The notes below the pieces were generated by a model. It was not told where the DNA came from and did no database searches. It saw nothing but the letters and a program-made list of their open reading frames with translations. From assembly GCA_023140095.1 (NCBI GenBank), contig JAGLMJ010000062.1, positions 1-7,171 on the forward strand: a stretch of DNA of 7,171 nt, written 5' to 3'. Made by a program: the position numbers and the translations under genes. How positions within the stretch are numbered: position 1 is the first letter of the stretch; each line of letters begins with the position of its first letter. Shown here piece after piece: positions 1 through 6,827 of this stretch. This DNA is from Candidatus Omnitrophota bacterium (lineage in GTDB: Bacteria > Omnitrophota > Koll11 > Zapsychrales > Zapsychraceae).

Positions 1-788
1 GTCGCCGGATGGCAATTAAACCATAGAAAGCCTAAACTCGCCCCCATGATCGCCGAACAAAAAACAGCAAGCTCCCCGGTTCCGGAGATAAAAGGAATAA
101 AAAGATATTCGCTGAACGTCAAGTGGCCCGTAATGTAGCTTAAAACAGCCAGTGTTAACCCGACAATCAAGACGCAGCCGATCGCCAATCCATCGAGCCC
201 GTCGGTAAGATTGACCGCGTTCGACGTGCCGATCACAACAATAGCGGCGAAAGGAATGTAGAATATGCCCAGATCAACAATGACATTTTTAAAGAACGGA
301 AAATCTAATTTCGTCGAAGTGTCGGGATTAAAATACACGTAGCTTCCGATAAAACATCCGAGCATGATCTCCCAGACCAGCTTGGTGCGTTTCGTCAGGC
401 CGCGCCGCCCTTTCTGCGTTAGCTTGACGTAATCGTCGACCCACCCGAGGATCGCAAGCCACGTACATGTAAAGGCCGTCAGGAGAATGTATTTATTCCC
501 AAGATCAGCCCATAAGAAAACAGACAGTAAAATACTCGCAACAATAAAAACACCCCCCATCGTCGGGGTCCCTTCTTTAGGGCTATGAAACGGATCGAGG
601 TCCGGACAGTCATCTCTTTTCGCGATCTCCCGAACCTTCATATGTTTCAACCATTCGATAATAAACGGCCCGAAAACAACGCAGAACAGAAACGTCGTCA
701 GCCCCGCCATAGCAGTCCGGAACGTGATATACCGGAAGAGATTGAAGCCGGAGAAAATATGCCTGAATTCAGATAGATAGTAAAACAT
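1..788 (-). CDS. mraY: MraY, phospho-MurNAc-pentapeptide transferase (3' end cut off by window edge)
   Basis: Integral membrane enzyme that transfers phospho-MurNAc-pentapeptide from UDP to undecaprenyl phosphate, making lipid I, the first membrane step of peptidoglycan synthesis. I translated this frame by hand: it is open from ATG 788-786 to the left edge, giving 262 residues plus two bases. The N-terminus (MFYYLSEF, then FRYITFRTA near residues 18-26) fits the family. Other family marks are GTPTMGG (73-79), LGWVDDY (114-120) with the catalytic pair D118/D119, NAVNLTDGLDGLA (190-202), and GASLGFLWFN followed by HPA at the edge. Several hydrophobic segments are visible. The third catalytic Asp (in the FMGD motif) and the HHH-containing loop lie beyond the window, so roughly the last 100 of the usual ~360 residues are missing only because of the cut. 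The Shine-Dalgarno is poor (AATAAGAT before ATG). It follows murF after an 87-bp repeat-bearing gap, in the usual dcw order. Confidence 0.97.
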   Translation of the reverse strand, partial: MFYYLSEFRHIFSGFNLFRYITFRTAMAGLTTFLFCVVFGPFIIEWLKHMKVREIAKRDDCPDLDPFHSPKEGTPTMGGVFIVASILLSVFLWADLGNKYILLTAFTCTWLAILGWVDDYVKLTQKGRRGLTKRTKLVWEIMLGCFIGSYVYFNPDTSTKLDFPFFKNVIVDLGIFYIPFAAIVVIGTSNAVNLTDGLDGLAIGCVLIVGLTLAVLSYITGHLTFSEYLFIPFISGTGELAVFCSAIMGASLGFLWFNCHPA

Positions 789-875
789 ATCTTATTTAAA
801 TAGTTATCGGCTAGTCCAAATACCAAATCCCAAATTCCAAACAAATCACATTATTTGGATATTGTTTTTTGAATT
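789..875. repeat. murF-mraY spacer with heptad tandem repeat and inverted repeat
   Basis: An 87-bp A+T-rich gap between the murF stop and the mraY start. On the minus strand it contains a period-7 run of the unit GG-N-ATTT (ggaattt, gggattt, ggtattt, then gga) at about 838-815, with a looser continuation on the upstream side. An 8-bp inverted repeat, TCCAAATA (815-822) and TATTTGGA (852-859) on the plus strand, encloses most of the run with a 29-nt loop. I see no convincing promoter, and no G+C-rich stem followed by a T-run that would make an intrinsic terminator. Similar CCAAATNCCAAAT spacers occur, to my recollection, as dispersed intergenic repeats in some uncultivated-lineage genomes. That comparison is from memory and not tested. 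The role is unknown: it may be a neutral repeat or an RNA structure that tunes mraY expression. Confidence 0.6.
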
Positions 876-2243
876 TTATGATCCAAAATGTTTTTTCAAG
901 AATATAACAACCTGTTCCATACGCATGCCCCGCGAGCCCTTGACGAGAACGGCATCACCGGGACTGCAAAATTCTTTTAGTCGTTTTTGCGCTTCCTTTA
1001 AATCCTTGCAATGCAAGCCTGTGCCGCTGCCCTTAGCCCGATTAAATCCTTGTGTGATATATCGCGCATGACGCCCAGTTGTCAAAACGACATCCGCACG
1101 GGATCTCCCGATCATTTCTCCTGCAGACCGATGCAAGTGAGCAGAACGCGGACCCAGTTCCAGCATATCCGCGCACATGACAACCCTCTTTCCTTTTATG
1201 TCTAATGTATCGAGCGTATGAATAGCGCTTTTTAACGAAATAGGATTGGCGTTGTAGGTATCGTCAATAAGCCAAAGCCGGCCGATCTTTGTTATTTCCT
1301 GTCGGGCATCACAAAACTTAAATCGGGCCAGCGCGACAATAATATCACTATAGCGGATTTTAGAGGCCAAACCACAAGAAACCACGGCTAAAGCGTTATA
1401 AACATTGTGCATCGCGACACTGTTGATCTTAAAAGCATGGCACTTCACCTTAAAATGGAGGCACCGGTTATTCCGGACAATGATATCATTAGCTCTATGG
1501 TCAACATTCTTGCCGCATCCGAAACGGATTACTTTTTGCCCTTTATATTTCCTCGGAATCCTCGCCAGATAACGGTCATCACCATTGACAATGACGGTGC
1601 CGCCGGGTTCCATAGAATTGATCAATTGCGCTTTTTCGCGGAAGACCCCTGCCGGGCTTTTTAACCTCTCCAAATGAGATTCGCCAATGTTCGTAAAAAT
1701 ACTGACCGTCGGCCGCGCGATCTTTGCTAACCAGCGGATATCTCCGGGCTGATTGGTCCCTAATTCAAGGATCGCGACCTGGTGGGAGGAATTCAGATTA
1801 AGAAGGGTTAGCGGAACACCGTATTGATTATTCTCTGTTCCGACATTCTTAAGGACCTTAAAGCGCTTCTCTAAGACCGAAGCGACCATTTCTTTGGTCG
1901 TCGTTTTACCGGTACTTCCTGTAATGGCAATGACCGGAATACAAAACCGCTTGCGATGCCATGCCGCGATCTGTCCGAGAGCCTTGGTGGTATCAGCAAC
2001 GCGAATGACCGTTATTTCATTTGAACAAGCGATTTTTTTTGAAACAATGACGGCGGCCGCGCCGCGACGGATGGCCTGCCGGATAAAATCGTGCCCGTCA
2101 AACCGCGCGCCCGCGATCGCAATAAAAATATTTCCCTTGCTTGTCTTACGTGAATCGATCGAAACGCCGTTTACCGTCGATGAAATTGATCCTTGAACAA
2201 ATGTCCCCTTCGTGGCCTTTTTAATTTCTTCAACCGTTAACAT
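876..2243 (-). CDS. murF: MurF, UDP-MurNAc-tripeptide:D-Ala-D-Ala ligase
   Basis: Cytoplasmic ATP-dependent ligase that adds D-Ala-D-Ala to UDP-MurNAc-tripeptide, completing the pentapeptide that MraY uses. At 455 residues it matches the family (E. coli MurF has 452). The N-terminal UDP-binding domain has the VSIDSRK motif (27-33). The central ATPase domain has the P-loop TGSTGKTTTK (108-117), ENNQYGVP (137-144), ELG (160-162) and NIGESHLE (185-192). The C-terminal domain has DDTYNANP (327-334), ADMLELG (358-364) and VKGSRGMRME (434-443). The DDTYNANP and GSRGMRME motifs separate it from the other Mur ligases. The ATG at 2243 lies inside the end of murE, overlapping it by 7 bp, and only a weak purine stretch precedes it, so translational coupling to murE is likely. 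All key motifs are intact. Confidence 0.98.
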   Translation of the reverse strand: MLTVEEIKKATKGTFVQGSISSTVNGVSIDSRKTSKGNIFIAIAGARFDGHDFIRQAIRRGAAAVIVSKKIACSNEITVIRVADTTKALGQIAAWHRKRFCIPVIAITGSTGKTTTKEMVASVLEKRFKVLKNVGTENNQYGVPLTLLNLNSSHQVAILELGTNQPGDIRWLAKIARPTVSIFTNIGESHLERLKSPAGVFREKAQLINSMEPGGTVIVNGDDRYLARIPRKYKGQKVIRFGCGKNVDHRANDIIVRNNRCLHFKVKCHAFKINSVAMHNVYNALAVVSCGLASKIRYSDIIVALARFKFCDARQEITKIGRLWLIDDTYNANPISLKSAIHTLDTLDIKGKRVVMCADMLELGPRSAHLHRSAGEMIGRSRADVVLTTGRHARYITQGFNRAKGSGTGLHCKDLKEAQKRLKEFCSPGDAVLVKGSRGMRMEQVVIFLKKHFGS

Positions 2244-3697
2244 TTCAAGAACTTCTCGATAATTTCCCGTTCATTAAAATTGATCGGGCCATCCGCAAGG
2301 ACCTGATACATTTCGTGGCCCTTACCGGCGATGAGCACCGTATCACCAGACTTGGCTTCTTTGAGCGCTTCCCCGATCGCTTCCTCTCTGTTGACAACAA
2401 CCTTATAATTATCCTTGTCAAACCCGGGAACGATCTGGTCAATGATCGACTGCGGGTCTTCGCTTCTGGGATTGTCGCTCGTTACAATGGAGAAGTCCGC
2501 TAACCGGCCGGCCACTTGCCCCATAAGGGGTCTCTTTGACTTATCGCGGTCACCGCCGCAGCCAAAAAGAAGAATGATCCTCGCTTGACTGATCTGGCGA
2601 ATCGCAGAAAGAACATTCAGAAGCGCGTCCTGCGTATGCGCATAGTCGATAAAGACAGCGAAGTCCTGGCCGTATTCGACCCTTTCCAGGCGCCCGGAGA
2701 CAACGCCTAAACGCTCGATCCCTTTTTTTATGGTATCGAGATCCAACTTCTCGGCAATGCAGGCAGAAACAGCAGCGAGGATATTATAAATGTTGTACGT
2801 CCCGATAAATTTTGTCCGGATCTCGATGTCACCAGCGGCACAGGCCAAAGTGAACCGGCTCCCCGATAGATCCAATTGGATATTTTTAGCCATGACATCC
2901 GCTTTCTGTTCAATGCCGTAAGTGACGATCTTGGCTTTGGTCATTGTCAATAGCTGGCGCCCGAAAGGATCATCCGTATTGATAACAGCCGTAGCTTCAG
3001 GACCTAATTCGGTAAACAAGCGCGACTTAGCCGAGAAATAATCTTCCGTGGTTTGATGATAATCGAGATGGTCGCTGGTCAAATTGGTAAATATGGCCCC
3101 TGCAAAATTGATCCCGTGAACCCGGCCCTGCGCCAACGCGTGCGATGATACCTCGATCACGCAATAAGGAACATCCTGCCAGGCTAGCCCCGTTAAGAAA
3201 TGCTGGTTATCAATAAAACTCGGCGTTGTTTGCCGCGCTGGAATAACATTGTCCGATAAACGATAATTGATCGTGCCGACCACGCCGCACTCTTTGTCAG
3301 CTTCATTGATCATAGCCTCGACTAAATAGGCAACCGTTGTTTTTCCGTTGGTTCCCGTAACGCCGATAGTCCTGACATCCTCCGACGGGTTCCCGAAAAG
3401 CTTATAAACGATGCCTTGAAAAAATTCCTGGGGATCGTCCACGCTTAAAAAACAGACACGCTCATGCTTTTTTTGAAGATGTTCAACATCGCCGCTTGCC
3501 GCAACAGCAAAAACCCCTTTTTTAACCGCCGCTTCAATAAAATCCGCCCCATCACGGGACTGCCCTTTAATCGCCACAAAAACACCCCCTATCATGGCCT
3601 TGCGCGAATCGCAACTAACGGAGAGTACTTTTATTTGTTTAAAACGCTCTTCGATCTTCCCGGTATAGATACCGTCTAGCAGTTTATTTAATCTCAT
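2237..3697 (-). CDS. murE: MurE, UDP-MurNAc-L-Ala-D-Glu:meso-diaminopimelate ligase
   Basis: Cytoplasmic ATP-dependent ligase adding the third amino acid of the peptidoglycan stem peptide. At 486 residues it is close to E. coli MurE (495). Visible in order: N-terminal VSCDSRK (27-33), P-loop TGTNGKTT (114-121), IEVSSHAL (181-188), TNLTSDHLDYH (204-214), the lysine expected to be carbamylated in FSAKSRLF (K224), GRLE (335-338), IDYAHT (350-355), DNPRSEDP (408-415) and GKGHEMYQ (458-465). DNPR is the motif that marks meso-diaminopimelate specificity, as opposed to the lysine-adding enzymes, so the third residue is predicted to be meso-DAP. The start is supported by GGAG four bases before the ATG and AAGGA a little further up. 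It lies 21 bp after ftsI and overlaps murF by 7 bp, as expected for one operon. Nothing is missing. Confidence 0.98.
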   Translation of the reverse strand: MRLNKLLDGIYTGKIEERFKQIKVLSVSCDSRKAMIGGVFVAIKGQSRDGADFIEAAVKKGVFAVAASGDVEHLQKKHERVCFLSVDDPQEFFQGIVYKLFGNPSEDVRTIGVTGTNGKTTVAYLVEAMINEADKECGVVGTINYRLSDNVIPARQTTPSFIDNQHFLTGLAWQDVPYCVIEVSSHALAQGRVHGINFAGAIFTNLTSDHLDYHQTTEDYFSAKSRLFTELGPEATAVINTDDPFGRQLLTMTKAKIVTYGIEQKADVMAKNIQLDLSGSRFTLACAAGDIEIRTKFIGTYNIYNILAAVSACIAEKLDLDTIKKGIERLGVVSGRLERVEYGQDFAVFIDYAHTQDALLNVLSAIRQISQARIILLFGCGGDRDKSKRPLMGQVAGRLADFSIVTSDNPRSEDPQSIIDQIVPGFDKDNYKVVVNREEAIGEALKEAKSGDTVLIAGKGHEMYQVLADGPINFNEREIIEKFLKC

Positions 3698-3701
3698 ACA
3701 A

Positions 3702-3712
3702 CTCCAATCCTT
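3702..3712 (-). promoter_or_regulatory. Shine-Dalgarno of murE
   Basis: On the minus strand AAGGA (3712-3708) and GGAG (3705-3702) lie in the 21-bp gap between the ftsI stop and the murE ATG at 3697. GGAG is four bases from the ATG, which is short, while AAGGA is ten bases away, so either could be used. Both support the chosen murE start. Confidence 0.65.
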
Positions 3713-3718
3713 CTTTTC

Positions 3719-5395
3719 CTATTCGGAGATTTTAAGATATTTTAACGCGTTGCTCATCACTTCCTGAAAAACCGGTGCGGAAACGGTACCGCCAAAATAG
3801 CTTGGATGCGGCTGGTCAAAAACAACAACGATCGCTAAGCGGGGATGATCGGCAGGCGCAAATCCCATGAAACTCGCATAATATTTTCCGCGGACATATT
3901 TTCCATCAATGACTTTACGCGCCGTTCCAGTCTTGCCGGCCACCTTGACGCCTTTGATCTGGGCTCTTTTTCCTGTTCCAGTTTCAACAACCCCTTTAAG
4001 GATTTCCTTGACCCGCCTTGCCGTGTCGGGACTAATGGCCCTGTCGACAATTTTCGGCTCAAATGACTTGATACGCTGGCCCTGGTTATCTTCAACGTAT
4101 TTTACCACAAATGGCCGCATATACACCCCTTCATTTGCAATTGATGAAATGGCGCAAACAAGCTGCAAAGGTGTCACTGTTATCTCATAACCGATCGGGA
4201 TCGCCCCGATCGTTGTCTTTGACCATTGTGACGGGTCCTTTAACCAGCCGCTGACCTCGCCCTTGAGGTCGATCCCTGTGGGAACGCCAAAGCGGAACCG
4301 CCGGCCGTATTTATACACATTGTCCGGCCCTATTTTTTGAGCGATCTTGGCAACTCCAATGTTGCTTGAAAGGCCGAAGACATCCCTAAATGTCAGCGCT
4401 CCGTGCGGACGATGGTCCGTTAAGATATGATTGGCAATGCGGTATTTACCGTCTTCACAATAAATTTTATCCTCTTCAATAAAAATATCTTCCTCTAAAG
4501 CCGCGGCCGCCGTAATGATCTTAAATACCGAACCCGGTTCATAAACAAAGCTGATCGCGCGGTTCGTCCGGTTCTCAATATTGCTTTGCGCGGCATGGTC
4601 CAAATCATAGGTGGGCTGATTGGCCAGGGCAAGGATCTCCCCGGTCTCAACGTCCATAACGATAATGCTCGCTGCCTTGGCATCATGCTTTTCATAGGCC
4701 TTATGCAAAGCGCGCTCGGCGATATATTGGATCGTTTCATCGATGGTCAAGACAAGATGAAATCCGTCCCGCGGCGGCAAGAAACTTTCCCCCATCTGCA
4801 ATTGCCTCTGCCGGGCATCTCGCAGGACCTGCATTTCCCCTTCTCTTCCCTTAAGATATTTATTGTAGGATAATTCCAGTCCCTCAAGGCCCCTATTATC
4901 CGTCCCGGCAAAACCGATAATATGGGCCGCCAGGCTGCCGTTCGGATAATATCGTTTGCTTTCCCGTCGGAAACCGACCCCCTTGATCTTCATCTTTTTG
5001 ATCTGCCCGGCAATATCCGCGGATAACTTGCGCTTAAGCCAGACAAAATATTTATCCCGGCCTAAACGTTCCTGAAGAAAAGCGGGCTGAAGATCGAGTA
5101 AGGGCACCAGTTGTTCCATGGCCTTTGTTTTGTCTTCCTCTGACATCAAGCGGGGATTCGCAAAAAGAGAATAGACCGGCACGTTGAACGCCAGGGGCCG
5201 CAAGTTGCGGTCATAGATCGTCCCGCGGACAGGCTCAAGTTCAACAAAATAATTATGCTGTTTCTGCGCCAGGCCGGTTAAATGCGTGGAGTTAAAAACT
5301 TGAATGAGAAACAGTTTAACGGAAAATACAAAGAGACAGGATAAAAGAACGAGCGTAACGAGGCTAAAACGAAGGTCATGTTTTTGATTTTGCAT
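3719..5395 (-). CDS. ftsI: FtsI-type penicillin-binding protein (septal peptidoglycan transpeptidase, class B)
   Basis: Single-pass inner-membrane D,D-transpeptidase that cross-links septal peptidoglycan with FtsW. At 558 residues it is near the usual FtsI size (E. coli 588). A short cytoplasmic tail is followed by one membrane segment (about 10-33). The dimerisation/pedestal domain begins with the class B mark RGTIYDRN (57-64). The transpeptidase domain carries SVFK (289-292, nucleophile S289, preceded by EPG), SSN (343-345) and KTG (488-490, in AGKTGTA). There is no C-terminal PASTA domain; the protein ends soon after the last transpeptidase strand. Position next to ftsL and murE argues for FtsI over the elongation enzyme MrdA (PBP2). 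The ATG at 5395 is the only good in-frame start: a TGA lies 12 codons upstream with no ATG between. It has no clear Shine-Dalgarno. A 93-bp gap with a hairpin element separates it from ftsL. Confidence 0.96.
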   Translation of the reverse strand: MQNQKHDLRFSLVTLVLLSCLFVFSVKLFLIQVFNSTHLTGLAQKQHNYFVELEPVRGTIYDRNLRPLAFNVPVYSLFANPRLMSEEDKTKAMEQLVPLLDLQPAFLQERLGRDKYFVWLKRKLSADIAGQIKKMKIKGVGFRRESKRYYPNGSLAAHIIGFAGTDNRGLEGLELSYNKYLKGREGEMQVLRDARQRQLQMGESFLPPRDGFHLVLTIDETIQYIAERALHKAYEKHDAKAASIIVMDVETGEILALANQPTYDLDHAAQSNIENRTNRAISFVYEPGSVFKIITAAAALEEDIFIEEDKIYCEDGKYRIANHILTDHRPHGALTFRDVFGLSSNIGVAKIAQKIGPDNVYKYGRRFRFGVPTGIDLKGEVSGWLKDPSQWSKTTIGAIPIGYEITVTPLQLVCAISSIANEGVYMRPFVVKYVEDNQGQRIKSFEPKIVDRAISPDTARRVKEILKGVVETGTGKRAQIKGVKVAGKTGTARKVIDGKYVRGKYYASFMGFAPADHPRLAIVVVFDQPHPSYFGGTVSAPVFQEVMSNALKYLKISE

Positions 5396-5488
5396 ATCAG
5401 GACATCGCGCACCATTAAGTACATTTCGTCATTCTGAGCACCTCCGGTGTGGTCCTCATAGATGACATTCTAAAGAAATATTCGGAAT
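5396..5488. repeat. ftsL-ftsI spacer with imperfect hairpin, resembling a dispersed GTCATTCTGAGC-type repeat
   Basis: This 93-bp gap interrupts a tightly packed operon. On the plus strand an interrupted palindrome runs from GTCAT (5428-5432) to ATGAC (5462-5466). Inside it are GAG/CTC (5436-5438 with 5455-5457), a C-C mismatch, ACC/GGT (5440-5442 with 5451-5453) and an 8-nt loop. An alternative inner stem is CACC/GGTG (5439-5442 with 5446-5449) with a 3-nt loop. The outer sequence GTCATTCTGAGC (5428-5439) and the far-side GAATCT (5485-5490, reaching into the ftsL stop) match the two ends of a GTCATTCTGAGC...AGAATCT repeat that I recall from many bacterial genomes. I see no transposase or target duplication. 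It lacks a T-run, so it is a poor terminator candidate. Structure is seen directly; family membership is inference. Confidence 0.55.
5415..5432 (-). other. Possible five-codon minicistron (MTKCT) upstream of ftsI
   Basis: On the minus strand a strong GGAGG (5445-5441) stands eight bases before ATG (5432-5430), which opens a five-codon frame, ATG ACG AAA TGT ACT, closed by TAA at 5417-5415. The frame stops 19 bp before the ftsI ATG and is in a different frame from ftsI. This is the best Shine-Dalgarno in the gap, whereas ftsI itself has none nearby. GGAGG sits in the hairpin, so it may simply be part of the repeat. Translation is not demonstrated. Confidence 0.25.
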
Positions 5489-5872
5489 CTACTCGGCTGT
5501 CTTGGCCTCAGCTTCAACGCCGAAGGACAGAAAACTCAACAAAGGATTTGTTCTTTTTGCGAGCTTGGATTGTTCAATCAATGGGGCTTCCATGAAGAGT
5601 TCTTTTGAGGCGGCAATTTGAACAACATCATGAGCGTCGGCGAACTGCATGTCGGAATCTTCCTCGAGCATGGCAACGCCCAAATGATGGGCCGATTTTA
5701 ACATTAAGATCTTATACGTCGTATTGCCATTGTCTTCAATAAGCTTCCTGATCTGCTGCTCTTTGTTATTGCCCCTATATGCCAAGTCGACAATTTGCAT
5801 CTGTATATGAATATACGTAAGCGCTAATACGATGACGACACCCATGAATTTTAAGAATTTACAAAGATGCAT
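5489..5872 (-). CDS. ftsL: FtsL-like small membrane cell-division protein
   Basis: A 127-residue protein in the ftsL slot between rsmH and ftsI. FtsL is a bitopic divisome protein that pairs with FtsB through a coiled coil and helps FtsQ and FtsWI act at the septum. Visible here: a very short N-terminal tail (MHLCKF), one membrane segment (about 7-24, rich in V, L and I), then a polar, probably helical stretch (about 25-60) with NNKEQQIRKLIEDN, and a LGVAMLEED segment (64-72) where FtsL proteins often have an LG turn. The C-terminal tail (about 90-127) is low in recognisable motifs and ends in EAEAKTAE. Sequence identity in this family is low, so the call rests on topology, size and position. 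The ATG directly abuts the rsmH stop (TAAATG), with AAAGGA five bases upstream, so the start is well supported and translational coupling is likely. Confidence 0.75.
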   Translation of the reverse strand: MHLCKFLKFMGVVIVLALTYIHIQMQIVDLAYRGNNKEQQIRKLIEDNGNTTYKILMLKSAHHLGVAMLEEDSDMQFADAHDVVQIAASKELFMEAPLIEQSKLAKRTNPLLSFLSFGVEAEAKTAE

Positions 5873-6799
5873 TTATATCCTTTCTGCGATCCTTAGTCGC
5901 GCGCTACGCGCCCGGGAATTGAACTTCGCTTCACCTTCGCTTGGCCGTAAAGGTTTTTTAACGATCAGATTTATTTCTCCGCTCTTCGCAAGACTGCGGA
6001 ACTTCTGTTTGACGATCCGGTCCTCCAGCGAATGAAACGCGATAACACCGATCCGCCCGCCGGTTTTTAGGACGTCGAAGCACTTATCGAGAGCTTCTTC
6101 AAGCCCTTCAAGTTCGCGATTGACCGCGATCCGAAAGGCTTGAAAAGCCCTTGTCGCTGGATGAATTTTCTCCCTCCTGCTGTGACGCGGCATGGCGCGC
6201 AGGATAATGTCGCTCAGTTCCTTTGTGGTCTCGATCGGTTTTTCTGACCGGCGCTGGACCACATAACGGGCAATGCGATGGTGCCAGCGCTCTTGCCCAA
6301 AATCCTTAAGGATCGCCGAAATTTCTTTCTCCGACAACGAATTCACCAGGTCGAACGCGGAAATGTAACTGTCCTGGTCCATGCGCATGTCGAGCGGCCC
6401 TTCCGCCCGAAAGCTAAAACCTCTCTGCGCGTCATTCAACTGAAAACTCGAAAGCCCCAGGTCCAGCAAAATGAGATCGACCTCTTCGATATTTAATTTC
6501 GCTAAGACCTTATCGACATTCGAATAATTCTCGTGAACAAGATCACATTGGCCCCGGTAAGCGCTTAAATTCTCCCGCGCAAGCGCTAAGGCCTGGGCAT
6601 CACGGTCAATGCCGATCAGGCGCCCCTTTGGCCCGATAAGCTTTACGAGGACCTCGGCGTGTCCTCCTAAACCAATCGTACCGTCGACAACAATGTTTCC
6701 GCGCTCCGGCCTTAAATACTCGATCACTTCATTGAGCATGACCGGAATGTGAGATGCCTTCTCACTGCCTGTTGTCTCCTGGGAATGGTCCATAATCAT
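5873..6799 (-). CDS. rsmH: RsmH (MraW), 16S rRNA (cytosine-1402-N4)-methyltransferase
   Basis: SAM-dependent methyltransferase that N4-methylates C1402 of 16S rRNA in the ribosomal P site. At 308 residues it matches the family (E. coli 313). Motifs in order: HIPVM (17-21), the SAM loop DGTIGLGGHAE (39-49), GIDRD (63-67), DLGLSS (113-118), GFSFRAEGPLDMRMD (127-141), HPATRAFQAFRIAVNRE (213-229), FHSLEDRIVK (255-264) and, near the C-terminus, NSRARSARLR (294-303). The start is uncertain by two codons: ATG 6799 and ATG 6793 are both possible, and neither has a strong Shine-Dalgarno. An in-frame TAG immediately before ATG 6799 rules out a longer start. It follows mraZ after 28 bp and abuts ftsL with no gap. 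Confidence 0.97.
   Translation of the reverse strand: MIMDHSQETTGSEKASHIPVMLNEVIEYLRPERGNIVVDGTIGLGGHAEVLVKLIGPKGRLIGIDRDAQALALARENLSAYRGQCDLVHENYSNVDKVLAKLNIEEVDLILLDLGLSSFQLNDAQRGFSFRAEGPLDMRMDQDSYISAFDLVNSLSEKEISAILKDFGQERWHHRIARYVVQRRSEKPIETTKELSDIILRAMPRHSRREKIHPATRAFQAFRIAVNRELEGLEEALDKCFDVLKTGGRIGVIAFHSLEDRIVKQKFRSLAKSGEINLIVKKPLRPSEGEAKFNSRARSARLRIAERI
5878..5883 (-). promoter_or_regulatory. Shine-Dalgarno of ftsL inside the rsmH 3' end
   Basis: AAAGGA at 5883-5878 on the minus strand lies within the last codons of rsmH, five bases before the ftsL ATG at 5872. It fixes the ftsL start and fits coupled translation across the TAAATG junction. Confidence 0.7.
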
Positions 6800-6814
6800 C
6801 TAATCCATTAACAT
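6800..6814 (-). other. Four-codon minicistron (MLMD) abutting the rsmH start
   Basis: In the mraZ-rsmH gap, GGAG (6826-6823, minus strand) stands eight bases before ATG 6814-6812, which opens ATG TTA ATG GAT and is closed by TAG at 6802-6800. The very next codon is the rsmH ATG at 6799, and the two frames are the same. This is the only good Shine-Dalgarno in the gap. A ribosome loading here could stop at TAG and restart at rsmH. It could equally be chance, or GGAG may serve rsmH directly at an unusually long distance. Confidence 0.3.
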
Positions 6815-6827
6815 GGATGGTGCTCCG

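Noticed and set aside
585..776. 63-codon plus-strand frame at the left
   Set aside because: It is antisense to the 5' part of mraY, whose motifs are clear; its charged composition is a by-product of the opposite strand.
789..830. Promoter for mraY in the murF-mraY gap (TTGGAC and TATTTA)
   Set aside because: Only three of six and four of six bases match the usual boxes, and the spacing is too short.
2032..2039. Run of eight A in the murF message as a programmed slippage site
   Set aside because: The frame is intact through it and all later MurF motifs are in the same frame; nothing suggests use of a shifted product.
862..2196. Plus-strand open frames opposite murF (862-1071, 1011-1205, 1407-1664, 1894-2196)
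   Set aside because: They are antisense to a well-conserved gene, lack family motifs and show no consistent ribosome binding sites.
3845..4873. Plus- and minus-strand frames of 73-95 codons inside ftsI
   Set aside because: They are out-of-frame shadows of the transpeptidase gene with no recognisable domains.
3719..5395. Alternative identity as MrdA (PBP2) or a sporulation PBP (SpoVD)
   Set aside because: There is no PASTA domain, and placement between ftsL and murE with FtsI length favours FtsI.
5428..5466. Hairpin ahead of ftsI as an intrinsic terminator
   Set aside because: The stem is short and interrupted, no T-run follows on the transcribed side, and termination here would cut off the essential genes downstream.
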